A DNA stretch of 6,941 nt from positions 1 through 6,941 of the forward strand of contig JAOACM010000243.1 in assembly GCA_026417845.1 (NCBI GenBank), written 5' to 3'. The notes under the pieces were generated by a model, which saw nothing but the letters and a program-made list of their open reading frames with translations, had not been told where the DNA came from and ran no database searches. Position 1 is the stretch's first letter. Each line of letters opens with the position of its first letter. The position numbers were made by a program, and so were the translations under genes. This DNA comes from Planctomycetota bacterium. GTDB lineage: Bacteria > Planctomycetota > SZUA-567 > H5-PLA8 > CALKMO01. Positions 1 to 5,978 of this stretch are shown in pieces.

Positions 1-659
1 TGGGCTACGAGCACGTATTCGTGTATTACCTGCTCGCCTTCAGCGTGCTCGTGGCCCCGGCATTTTCCTGCAATACGTTCACGCAGGAGCGCGAGAGGGG
101 AACGCTCGACATGCTCCTGACCACGCTCGTGCCCCCGCGCCGGATCGTACTGGGCAAGTTCCTGTCGTCGTACCGCCTGTCAATGATGCTCACCGGCCTG
201 GTGGGCATGGCCATGCTGTTCTATCTGGTTGCGCCCATCCAGGATGCCTCTGTCGGGTTCGGCGAGCGCCTGGCGCGTCTGGGCATATACGCGCTGATCG
301 TCGGGAGCACGGTCCTGTTCGAAACGGTTGTCGCCATGTTCATCTCGCTGCTGTCCGGAACGACCTCCGTGAGCATGATAGCCAGCTACGCGACCGTGCT
401 GCTGGTTCTGGTGGCGCCGGCGGCCGCCGAGGTTATCCTGCGGGTCTTCACTGAGGTCCGCATGGAGGAGATCGCACGGTATCTTGTGACGTGCCCGTTT
501 GCGGCAGTGCATTCCGTAGCCCCCCGCGGCGCGGGCGAGGCGATGCCGCCGGTCTGGATCCCTTATCTGGCCGTCACCATATCAGCGTCTGCGGCGCTGC
601 TGGGCGTAATGGCGAAGTGGATGCGGCCGCTGATGGACAGTTTACGTCCGGGAGGATAA
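1..659 (+). CDS. ABC-2 type transporter permease, C-terminal part (5' end outside window)
   Basis: The frame is open from base 3 (Gly-Tyr-Glu-His) to the TAA at 657-659, giving 218 residues, so the real start is upstream; the GTG at 21 is internal. The protein is an integral membrane subunit of an ABC-2 exporter. Five hydrophobic segments are visible: one beginning YYLLAFSVLV, then LSMMLTGLVGMAMLFYLV, LGIYALIVGSTVLF running into VVAMFISLL, VSMIASYATVLLVLVAP, and YLAVTISASAALLGVMA. Between the first two lies the cytoplasmic stretch TQERERGTLDMLLTTLVPP, continuing RRIVLGKF. This is the typical ABC-2 pattern of E-R-E-x-G-T-L-[DE]-x-L-L followed by a G-K, which couples to the ATPase. The partner ATPase is probably upstream and not seen. 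The substrate cannot be told from sequence. The stop overlaps an ATG (TAATG) that opens a 57-codon frame of doubtful reality. Confidence 0.86.
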   Translation, partial: GYEHVFVYYLLAFSVLVAPAFSCNTFTQERERGTLDMLLTTLVPPRRIVLGKFLSSYRLSMMLTGLVGMAMLFYLVAPIQDASVGFGERLARLGIYALIVGSTVLFETVVAMFISLLSGTTSVSMIASYATVLLVLVAPAAAEVILRVFTEVRMEEIARYLVTCPFAAVHSVAPRGAGEAMPPVWIPYLAVTISASAALLGVMAKWMRPLMDSLRPGG

Positions 660-732
660 TGCTCCACGCGTTCGGAGTCTGTCTGGAAGCTCTGGTGTCG
701 GCAGGGATTCCGCGGCATCGACCGGGGTTCGG

Positions 733-776
733 CCGGAGTTTCCGGACGGGCCCTCTTACGGTACCGGCTGGGCCCG
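733..776 (+). other. Two tandem GC-rich hairpins upstream of the kinase gene
   Basis: The first is CCGGA (733-737) with TCCGG (741-745) around a 3-nt loop. The second is CGGGCCC (747-753) with GGGCCCG (770-776) around a 16-nt loop that itself contains the palindrome CGGTACCG (759-766). They occupy the 142-bp gap between the permease stop and the kinase ribosome binding site (AGGAGG at 788-793, 8 nt before the ATG). There is no T-run after either stem, so this is not a classic intrinsic terminator. A 5'-UTR structure or attenuation role is inference, and in GC-rich DNA short stems also arise by chance. Confidence 0.4.
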
Positions 777-801
777 ATGTCGCAGGAAGGAGGAGGGGAA
801 C

Positions 802-2259
802 ATGGGCGGCGGATACCATGTCGCGGCGATAGACTTCGGGAAGACCAACAAAAAAGTGCTCGTCTACGACAGGAATCTGCGGCTTTGCGCTTCTGCCAGA
901 AAATCCTTCGGCGAGGTCCGCAGGGAGGGATTCCGCTGCGATGACATTCCCGGCGCAATGAGGTTCGTCGCGGAGGAACTGCGGAAACTGGCCCGGTCGG
1001 GCAGGTACCGCATCAGGGCGATATCGGTCACGGCGCACGGAGCGACGCTGGCAATGCTCAAGGCTGACGGCTCCCTCGCGCTCCCTAACATCTCCTACGA
1101 TACCGACCCCGGCGCAGAGACAAGGAAGGCGTTTTTCGAGCGGTTCGGCGATCCGGGAAAGCTCCAGGCCGAAACCTGTACTCCCCCGCTGCCGCTCCTG
1201 ATAAACCCCGGCATCCAGATTTTCTGGCTCCAGCGTCAATATCCGAAGCGCTTCCGCTCGGTGGCTACGATCCAGTTCCTGCCCCAGTATATCGGCTTCC
1301 TTCTGACCGGCAGGACGGCGGTCGAGCCGACGTACTGCGGCTGTCATACGTATCTCTGGGACTTCGACGGGAACCGGTTCGGCAGGATAGCCAGGGAGCT
1401 GGGCGTGGCGGACATGTTTCCAGGGAATATGAACAATCCGTGGGACGTGCAGGGCACCCTGTCACCGGAATGGGCGAAGAAGACGGGGCTGCCATGCGAC
1501 TGCATCGTCACGTGCGGTATCCACGACAGCAACTCCTCACTGTTGCCATACCTGGTCAAGGACCTGGGACGGTTCGTCCTGAACTCGACCGGGACATGGT
1601 GCGTCGCGATGTCGCCTGACGGAACTTATCCGCTGTCCGCGGATGAGATCGGGAAGGAGGTTTTCTACAATCTGAGCGCTTTTGGCAGACCGGTCAAGAC
1701 TACCATTCTGCGGGGCGGGGCGGAGTTCGATTTCTACCGGGAACGGCTCTGCGGCGGGAGGCCCCATCCCGCCAGGCCCGATGCGAAGGCGCTCGACCGC
1801 GTCGTCAGGGAGGGGATGGCGATCGTTCCGGCTTTGTTCCGCGGTACCGGAGTATTCCCGCACGGCTGCCCGAGCATCATCGGCGCCGACGCGCTGCTGA
1901 CGGACGCCAACCTCGCTTTCCACGCCCTCGATCTGTCTCTGGCTATCCAGTCCAAGCGGGGTATAAGGATGGCCTGCGGTGGCGGGGAGGCGAGTGTGGC
2001 CATCGAGGGCGGATTCGCCGGGAACGCGACGTACTGCCGGCTGCTGGCAGCCCTGATGCCCGACGCCAGGGTGTACATATCGAGCCTGCGCGAGGCGACC
2101 GCTTACGGCGCGGCGATGCTGGGGATATGCGCCGTCGAGGGCAAGACTCCGCGCGATATCGCGGAAAGAGTCCGAATCCGTCTCGATCCCGTCGAGCCGC
2201 TCCGGACGTCCGGACTGGAGGAGTACGAGAAGCGGTTCGTTGAGCTGGCGGGCGGCTGA
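802..2259 (+). CDS. FGGY-family carbohydrate kinase (rhamnulokinase/fuculokinase-like)
   Basis: This is a full-length 485-residue cytoplasmic sugar kinase of the ASKHA fold, expected to transfer the ATP gamma-phosphate to a keto-sugar or polyol. The N-terminal phosphate loop is AAIDFGKTNKKVLVYD (Asp11, Gly13, Lys14, Thr15). A typical FGGY mid-region follows (FLPQYIGFLLTGRTAVEPTY). The motif CGIHDSNSSL places the probable catalytic base at Asp242, followed by NSTGTW. The C-terminal nucleotide-binding elements are ACGGGEAS (391-398) and REATAYGAAMLG (Glu431 to Gly441). The ATG at 802 is chosen for its strong AGGAGG site 8 nt upstream. The GKTNKK subgroup is, from memory, often linked to L-rhamnose or L-fucose pathways in Bacteroidetes and PVC bacteria. 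No isomerase, aldolase or sugar transporter lies beside it here, so the substrate is unresolved. It is convergent with the URO-D-like gene. Confidence 0.93.
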   Translation: MGGGYHVAAIDFGKTNKKVLVYDRNLRLCASARKSFGEVRREGFRCDDIPGAMRFVAEELRKLARSGRYRIRAISVTAHGATLAMLKADGSLALPNISYDTDPGAETRKAFFERFGDPGKLQAETCTPPLPLLINPGIQIFWLQRQYPKRFRSVATIQFLPQYIGFLLTGRTAVEPTYCGCHTYLWDFDGNRFGRIARELGVADMFPGNMNNPWDVQGTLSPEWAKKTGLPCDCIVTCGIHDSNSSLLPYLVKDLGRFVLNSTGTWCVAMSPDGTYPLSADEIGKEVFYNLSAFGRPVKTTILRGGAEFDFYRERLCGGRPHPARPDAKALDRVVREGMAIVPALFRGTGVFPHGCPSIIGADALLTDANLAFHALDLSLAIQSKRGIRMACGGGEASVAIEGGFAGNATYCRLLAALMPDARVYISSLREATAYGAAMLGICAVEGKTPRDIAERVRIRLDPVEPLRTSGLEEYEKRFVELAGG

Positions 2260-2284
2260 CCCGGCGCGCTGCCCTTTTTTCCCA

Positions 2285-2370
2285 AGAGCCTGTATCCAAA
2301 AAACCTCCTGCCGGACAGTGGGACCCGTTGAGCGTATAAGCTGCACACCGGAGGTTTTCGAACAGGCTCT
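2285..2370. repeat. Imperfect inverted repeat between convergent genes
   Basis: The left arm (2285-2308) reads AGAGCCTGT, six bases, then AAAACCTCC. The right arm (2350-2370) is the complement: GGAGGTTTT, CGA, then ACAGGCTCT. Pairing gives two 9-bp blocks separated by a 6/3 internal loop, with a 41-nt terminal loop. It lies in the gap between the kinase stop (2259) and the stop of the opposite-strand URO-D-like gene, whose TAG (2369-2371) overlaps the right arm. The position suits a bidirectional 3'-end hairpin, but no clean T-run follows on either strand. It may instead be two inverted copies of a dispersed repeat, since a related motif recurs at 3560-3578. Confidence 0.6.
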
Positions 2371-3451
2371 AGAGCGCCCCGTATTTTTTGGCGAACGCCT
2401 CCGCCTCCTTACGGTCCTTCTCCGTTACAGACACGAACATTACGAACCCTTCGGTCGTGCCGAGCTTGTCTGCCAGCCGGTCGAACTTTCTCCAGTCGCC
2501 TACGTATTCGGCGCGCTTCCCGGCCGTGAATATCTTCCGGTACACGTCGGGCCACTCATCCCCCTGCGGCTTGCCGGCGCCAGGCACCCACTGGATTCCC
2601 TTCAGCTCGGGTATAGACAGGAGCGAATCCAGATGGGGCAGCTGCCCCACGCCGTCCAGATGGTAGAACGCATGCTGCAACCTCCGGCACGACGCGGCCA
2701 GTTCCGGCCTGACGAACTTATCGAACATCTTCGGCCCGATCATGTAAGCGAAATCGCACTGGAGCATGTAGTAAGGAGTTTCGGAAAATATCGGGCACCA
2801 TGCGGTATAGCCGGGATCGGCCTTTCGCAGAATTGCGTCTATATCCTCGAAGCATCGCCACCATGCGCGGTGTTCCTCCCACGTCAGGCGTATGACCTCG
2901 TCGGGAAAATCAAGGAGGTCGGTCAGCAGCTTTTCACCCGGCCGGAAAGTGGACAGGACGTCCAGGTTCCCGCCGAGGTCCGTCATGGCAACCTGGACCA
3001 GTCCGTCCCAGCGATCCATGGCGATCCGGCATATGTCCCTGACGCGCTTCAGCCACACGTTCTCCGGGTCGTATTCGAACTTAATATCCTTTATCTCTCT
3101 GTCGTCCGGCGAATGGAACCACACGGTCCCCGTGGCCGGCTCAGGTCGCGCCCCTAGGAACGCAGCGAGCACGCCGGGACCGAAATCGGGCCAGACGCAG
3201 GGGAATGCATCGGCCAAGTACTCGACGCACGACAGGTCGTAGTCCCACCAGTCCACGATATCTTCCGGGGCGATGGAGAGGTCGTACGACGTGGTATCCC
3301 TGGAGACGCGAGACAGTTTCGGCGCCGGGCGGCCCGGATCGCGGCCGCGAACTCTCAACTGTATGAGCGGCCTGCCCAGCCTGCCCTCCCACCACAGCCG
3401 CGCGTTCTCCCTGACGCGCTGCCATCGCTTCCCGTCGAAATCTATCGCCAT
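2369..3451 (-). CDS. Uroporphyrinogen decarboxylase (URO-D)-superfamily protein, function unknown
   Basis: The 360-residue product looks like a divergent URO-D/MtaA-CmuA-like TIM-barrel protein. From family memory, typical stretches are the start (AIDFDGKRWQRVRENARLWW), YYMLQCDFAYMIGPKMFDKF (MLQCDF at 229-234), YHLDGVGQLPHLDSLL from 263, and LKGIQWVPGAGKP around 283-295. These resemble proteins that are common in Lentisphaerae, Planctomycetes and clostridia and are usually annotated as URO-D-like. Real heme-pathway HemE motifs are not seen, so it is unlikely to make coproporphyrinogen. A cobalamin or methyl-transfer role is possible by superfamily only. The start at 3451 is preferred over the in-frame ATG at 3469 because GGGAG lies 7 nt before it and the recognisable family N-terminus begins there. 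The 3469 start would add six residues (MFGSFD). It follows tolC on the same strand with a 168-bp gap, so it is probably transcribed separately. No corrinoid protein is beside it. Confidence 0.87.
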   Translation of the reverse strand: MAIDFDGKRWQRVRENARLWWEGRLGRPLIQLRVRGRDPGRPAPKLSRVSRDTTSYDLSIAPEDIVDWWDYDLSCVEYLADAFPCVWPDFGPGVLAAFLGARPEPATGTVWFHSPDDREIKDIKFEYDPENVWLKRVRDICRIAMDRWDGLVQVAMTDLGGNLDVLSTFRPGEKLLTDLLDFPDEVIRLTWEEHRAWWRCFEDIDAILRKADPGYTAWCPIFSETPYYMLQCDFAYMIGPKMFDKFVRPELAASCRRLQHAFYHLDGVGQLPHLDSLLSIPELKGIQWVPGAGKPQGDEWPDVYRKIFTAGKRAEYVGDWRKFDRLADKLGTTEGFVMFVSVTEKDRKEAEAFAKKYGAL

Positions 3452-3458
3452 GTCGAAA

Positions 3459-3463
3459 CTCCC
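3459..3463 (-). promoter_or_regulatory. Ribosome binding site deciding the URO-D-like start
   Basis: GGGAG on the minus strand ends 7 nt before the ATG at 3451. The competing ATG at 3469 has only a GGAG about 11 nt upstream. The site lies inside the six extra codons that the longer version would add. Confidence 0.55.
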
Positions 3464-3515
3464 GAACATGGAGAGGCCGGCTCCATTCCTCTCTTGAAGC
3501 CCGCCCAGAAATTTT

Positions 3516-3558
3516 CCGTCGCGAAGTCGAGAGCTCAGGGCTGTAGGCTGTGCGACGG
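3516..3558 (-). repeat. 7-bp inverted repeat between tolC and the URO-D-like gene
   Basis: CCGTCGC (3516-3522) and GCGACGG (3552-3558) are perfect complements around a 29-nt loop containing GAGCTC. It lies 62-104 nt downstream of the tolC stop on the minus strand, next to the repeat motif at 3560-3578. In the tolC sense direction it is followed by AAAATTTC rather than a T-run. A 3'-end hairpin for tolC or a leader structure for the URO-D-like gene are both possible. Only the symmetry itself is seen. Confidence 0.35.
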
Positions 3559-3559
3559 C

Positions 3560-3578
3560 AGGTTCCCGGACAGGCTCT
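3560..3578 (-). repeat. Copy of the 3'-end motif downstream of tolC
   Basis: On the minus strand this reads AGAGCCTGTCCGGGAACCT. It matches the minus-strand copy at 2352-2370 (AGAGCCTGTTCGAAAACCT) at 16 of 19 positions as a direct repeat, and the plus-strand copy at 2285 in its AAGAGCCTGT core. It begins about 42 nt after the tolC stop. Whether it is a dispersed repeat or a functional RNA element cannot be told from one window. Confidence 0.45.
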
Positions 3579-3619
3579 TATTTCGAACTTCCGGCGAGCC
3601 CCTCCTCCCCCGGCTCCCT

Positions 3620-5467
3620 CTACTGCTCCCTGGCTGGGAGCCCCTTCCCGGAAGGCGGGGAGGCTTTGACATCCCCCGCCCCTTGCGCCTTATCCAGCAC
3701 CACGCGTCCCGATCTGACACCACGCACGCGATCGAGTTCGGCCAGTAATATCTGGTAGTTCAGCGTGCTGTTTATGTAGCCGACCTTGGCGTTGAGCAGA
3801 TCGTCTTCGGCGAGCACGACGGCGAACGAGTCCTTCAGACCCCGCTCGAAGCTGATCTGCGCCGCCTCCGCCGACCGCTTCGCCTGCTCCACCTGTTTCG
3901 CCTGGCTCATTATGGTCGCTTCGGCCTGACGCAGCCGCCTCATCAGGTCGCGGACTTCGGCCTTGACCTCCACCCTCGTATTCTTCAGGTCTATCTCCGC
4001 CAGTCTCATGTCCAGCAGCGCCTTCTCGTAAGCGACCCTGTCGCTCACCTTTCCCCACGGAATCGTCACCCTGAGGCTTGCGCTCATATCGGTATTCGCC
4101 ATCTCGCCGGCATCGCTCCAGTCCTCTCCCGACCCATACCCCCTGACGGTACCGGAAAGGTCCACCTGCAGGCCGAGTCCGTCCTTCCTGAGGAGCGAAG
4201 TCAGGCGGGCGAGCTGGGCGTTGTAGCGCGAACGCGCGATTTCAATCCTGTAGCCGAGGGCCTCGGACAGGACGCGATCTTCGTCGAACCTGACCGCCGT
4301 GAACAGGTTCTTCCTCGATATCTCCTCGAAGCGTTCCTCCCGGCCTTCCGCGGCCGGCAGCCGTCTCCTGATCACGAGGTCCACGCGAGCCGGATTCTCC
4401 GCCGTCTCTATCACGCGCGACTGGTCAGCAGGTGCCGATTCTCCGAAATCCACATCCTCAAACTCGACGCGCACCCCCTCCGCCAGATCAACGTCCATTA
4501 TCCGCTTCAAGGCGTCGTAGGCAGCCTCCAGGTTGGTCTCAGCCGCCACCAGCTGGACCTCGCGGTTCGCCTGCTGTATCTCGGCATTGAACACATCGAG
4601 CTTCGTGACCTGGCCGGCCCTCTCTCTCGCCTGCGACAGCATCACGAACTTCCGCGCCGACTCCAGCGCCCGCCTGTTGACTGCCAGCAGGTGCGTGGCG
4701 CGCACGCAGTTGCTGTAGCTCTGGCGCGTCTGGAATATGAGCTGCTGGACGGCCAGCTCCAGCCGCGCCCGGGACGAAAGCCGCCTGATCTCCGCGGACC
4801 TTATCTCGTACATCCCTGCGTCCAGGCCGGCCGAGCGCCACAGCGGCTGCGTCACCGTCAGCTGGTGTGATATGCCGCGCGAGTACGGCGTCAGATCAGT
4901 CTTGCTCTGTGTGGCTCCCACTACATAATCGAGCTCGGTACCCCATGGCGTCTTCTGGGATACCGAGAGACTGCCGCCAAGCGATTTCGAGTCCACGCCG
5001 GCATCCGACCCGGCCGCCGTGGCTCCGAGCGAGAAAACCGGCAGATACCTGGACTTGGCGGCCGCTACGTCGAGCGCGGCGGAGGAATCCTGAAGGCGCG
5101 TCTGGAGCAGACCCAGGTTGTTCTGAACAGCCATCTCTATGCAATCGTTCAAAGACAGGACGATCGGGTTGCGCGATTTTCTCGCGCCATCCTTACCCGC
5201 CGCGCGCTCTCCCTCTCCTTCGCCCGCGGCGGTGCTTTTAACTCCGCCGCCGCCTTCCCCTGCAGCCGGCGGCTCGCGCTGGCCTCCGTCCCTTTTACCG
5301 GCCTCGCCCGTCTCGCTTACAGCGGAGGCGGTTCCGCCCTCCCCGGCCATCCCGGCGGCCATCCCGAAGATGCACGCTGCGACAACCACAGCGGGCAAAA
5401 GCACCGCGGTAAAGGCTGCCGCGGACGATCCGGCGTTCCCGGATCCGATGTTTAAACGCGTTCCCAA
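3620..5467 (-). CDS. TolC-family outer membrane efflux protein
   Basis: The 615-residue product should form the outer-membrane and periplasmic channel of a tripartite efflux or type I secretion system. A signal-peptide-like hydrophobic stretch spans about residues 16-41; it includes VAAC (Cys32), which fits a lipobox, but hydrophobic residues continue past it, so cleavage is ambiguous. Residues about 42-101 are a Gly/Glu/Ala/Lys-rich linker that looks disordered. The two OEP repeats follow: the first from IVLSLNDCIEMAVQNNLGLL (about 102), with helices such as ARERAGQVTKLDVFNAEIQQ, and the second about 405-590, ending SFERGLKDSFAVVLAEDDLL then NAKVGYINSTLNYQ. Between them, about 340-392, is an Arg/Glu-rich stretch longer than usual. 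The TTG start is supported by AAGGAGG 6 nt upstream. The length exceeds the usual 420-500 because of the linker and insert. No membrane-fusion protein or pump gene is adjacent. Confidence 0.92.
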   Translation of the reverse strand: MGTRLNIGSGNAGSSAAAFTAVLLPAVVVAACIFGMAAGMAGEGGTASAVSETGEAGKRDGGQREPPAAGEGGGGVKSTAAGEGEGERAAGKDGARKSRNPIVLSLNDCIEMAVQNNLGLLQTRLQDSSAALDVAAAKSRYLPVFSLGATAAGSDAGVDSKSLGGSLSVSQKTPWGTELDYVVGATQSKTDLTPYSRGISHQLTVTQPLWRSAGLDAGMYEIRSAEIRRLSSRARLELAVQQLIFQTRQSYSNCVRATHLLAVNRRALESARKFVMLSQARERAGQVTKLDVFNAEIQQANREVQLVAAETNLEAAYDALKRIMDVDLAEGVRVEFEDVDFGESAPADQSRVIETAENPARVDLVIRRRLPAAEGREERFEEISRKNLFTAVRFDEDRVLSEALGYRIEIARSRYNAQLARLTSLLRKDGLGLQVDLSGTVRGYGSGEDWSDAGEMANTDMSASLRVTIPWGKVSDRVAYEKALLDMRLAEIDLKNTRVEVKAEVRDLMRRLRQAEATIMSQAKQVEQAKRSAEAAQISFERGLKDSFAVVLAEDDLLNAKVGYINSTLNYQILLAELDRVRGVRSGRVVLDKAQGAGDVKASPPSGKGLPAREQ

Positions 5468-5473
5468 TTCGAA

Positions 5474-5480
5474 CCTCCTT
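5474..5480 (-). promoter_or_regulatory. Ribosome binding site supporting the tolC TTG start
   Basis: AAGGAGG on the minus strand ends 6 nt before the TTG at 5467. A near-perfect Shine-Dalgarno at ideal spacing, followed directly by a signal-peptide-like N-terminus, makes TTG the likely start. Confidence 0.8.
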
Positions 5481-5801
5481 AAGTCTGTTCCTCCACCGAC
5501 CGCTTTGTCCGCCGGGGGACGAGGGGCCGTTTCGAGCGCGGCAGCGCGCCGGAGCCGGGACCTTCCCTTTCACCGAACTATTGTTCCCCCTGCTCCGCCG
5601 TCCCGGGGCGTCCGCCGCAAAATCAGTTCAACAAACGACCATCCGGTTTCTTACCCTTTTTCGTCGCGTCCTTCAACACCATACCTGGGAGGCGAGGCGG
5701 CGGCGCGGCGGCTGGTTGACGGATGCGTGACAGGATTGTTGCACATCAGGCGAAACGTTTGAGAGTCCAGAGGAGATCCCGCAGTAGCAGCCAAAGTCCT
5801 T

Positions 5802-5841
5802 CCAGGGCGCGCCTGGCGTCCGATATGGAAGTCGGACGCTA
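5802..5841 (+). repeat. Adjacent dyad symmetries upstream of the ThiF-like gene
   Basis: CCAGG (5802-5806) pairs with CCTGG (5812-5816) and encloses the palindrome GGCGCGCC (5806-5813). Overlapping its right edge, GCGTCCGA (5816-5823) pairs with TCGGACGC (5832-5839) around an 8-nt loop, extendable by a G-T and a T-A pair to 5814 and 5841. The two stems overlap at 5814-5816, so their fully extended forms would compete. They lie about 140 nt upstream of the ThiF-like ATG. No T-run follows. An operator or a leader-RNA structure is possible. Confidence 0.4.
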
Positions 5842-5911
5842 CCGTATGCCGCCGCAAGGGTACCACCACAAGGTCACGCGCCTGGCGGCGGATCCCTTCC
5901 CCGGCCGTTGA

Positions 5912-5925
5912 CTCCGGTACCGGAG
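5912..5925. repeat. Perfect 14-bp palindrome before the ThiF-like gene
   Basis: CTCCGGTACCGGAG is identical to its reverse complement and ends 53 nt before the ATG at 5979. With no loop it is more like a dimeric-protein binding site than an RNA hairpin. The sequence matches no operator I recognise, and chance in GC-rich DNA cannot be excluded. Confidence 0.4.
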
Positions 5926-5978
5926 CCGGTCATCATTTCCGCCCGGATATGCGCAGGCAGGACAGGGAGGGAATCCGC

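Larger units (their letters stand above)
5468..5978. other. 511-bp divergent intergenic region without a convincing gene
   Basis: The region separates the tolC start (minus) from the ThiF-like start (plus) and should hold both promoters. The best minus-strand candidate is TTGAAG (5671-5676), a 17-bp spacer and TAAGAA (5648-5653), which is weak. On the plus strand TTGACG (5716-5721) resembles a -35 box, but no good -10 box follows. Frames of 62-72 codons on either strand lack ribosome binding sites and recognisable sequence. From about 5800 onward the region is rich in dyad symmetries, described separately. No tRNA, and no thiamin-pyrophosphate or cobalamin riboswitch core motif, was recognised. 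Confidence 0.6.

Noticed and set aside
574..1347. Minus-strand frame of 257 codons across the permease end and kinase start
   Set aside because: It crosses two plus-strand genes, is rich in Arg/Pro/Ala, and has no family resemblance: an antisense shadow.
1537..2346. Minus-strand frame of 269 codons opposite the kinase
   Set aside because: Antisense to conserved kinase motifs, with no domain and no supporting ribosome binding site.
2240..3157. Long plus-strand frame of 305 codons opposite the URO-D-like gene
   Set aside because: It has no recognisable domain and lies fully antisense to a well-supported gene; long antisense frames are expected in GC-rich DNA.
5621..5680. Short minus-strand frame after an ATG, coding a Lys-rich peptide ending LLN, as a leader peptide or broken gene end
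   Set aside because: Only about 19 codons from its ATG, no clear ribosome binding site, and no homology recognised; more likely chance.
5139..5762. Plus-strand frame of 207 codons over the tolC N-terminus and upstream region
   Set aside because: Its Pro/Ser/Ala/Arg-rich composition mirrors the tolC linker on the other strand; no domain was recognised.
5700..5978. Possible thiamin-pyrophosphate or cobalamin riboswitch before the ThiF-like gene
   Set aside because: The conserved core motifs of these riboswitches were looked for and not found.
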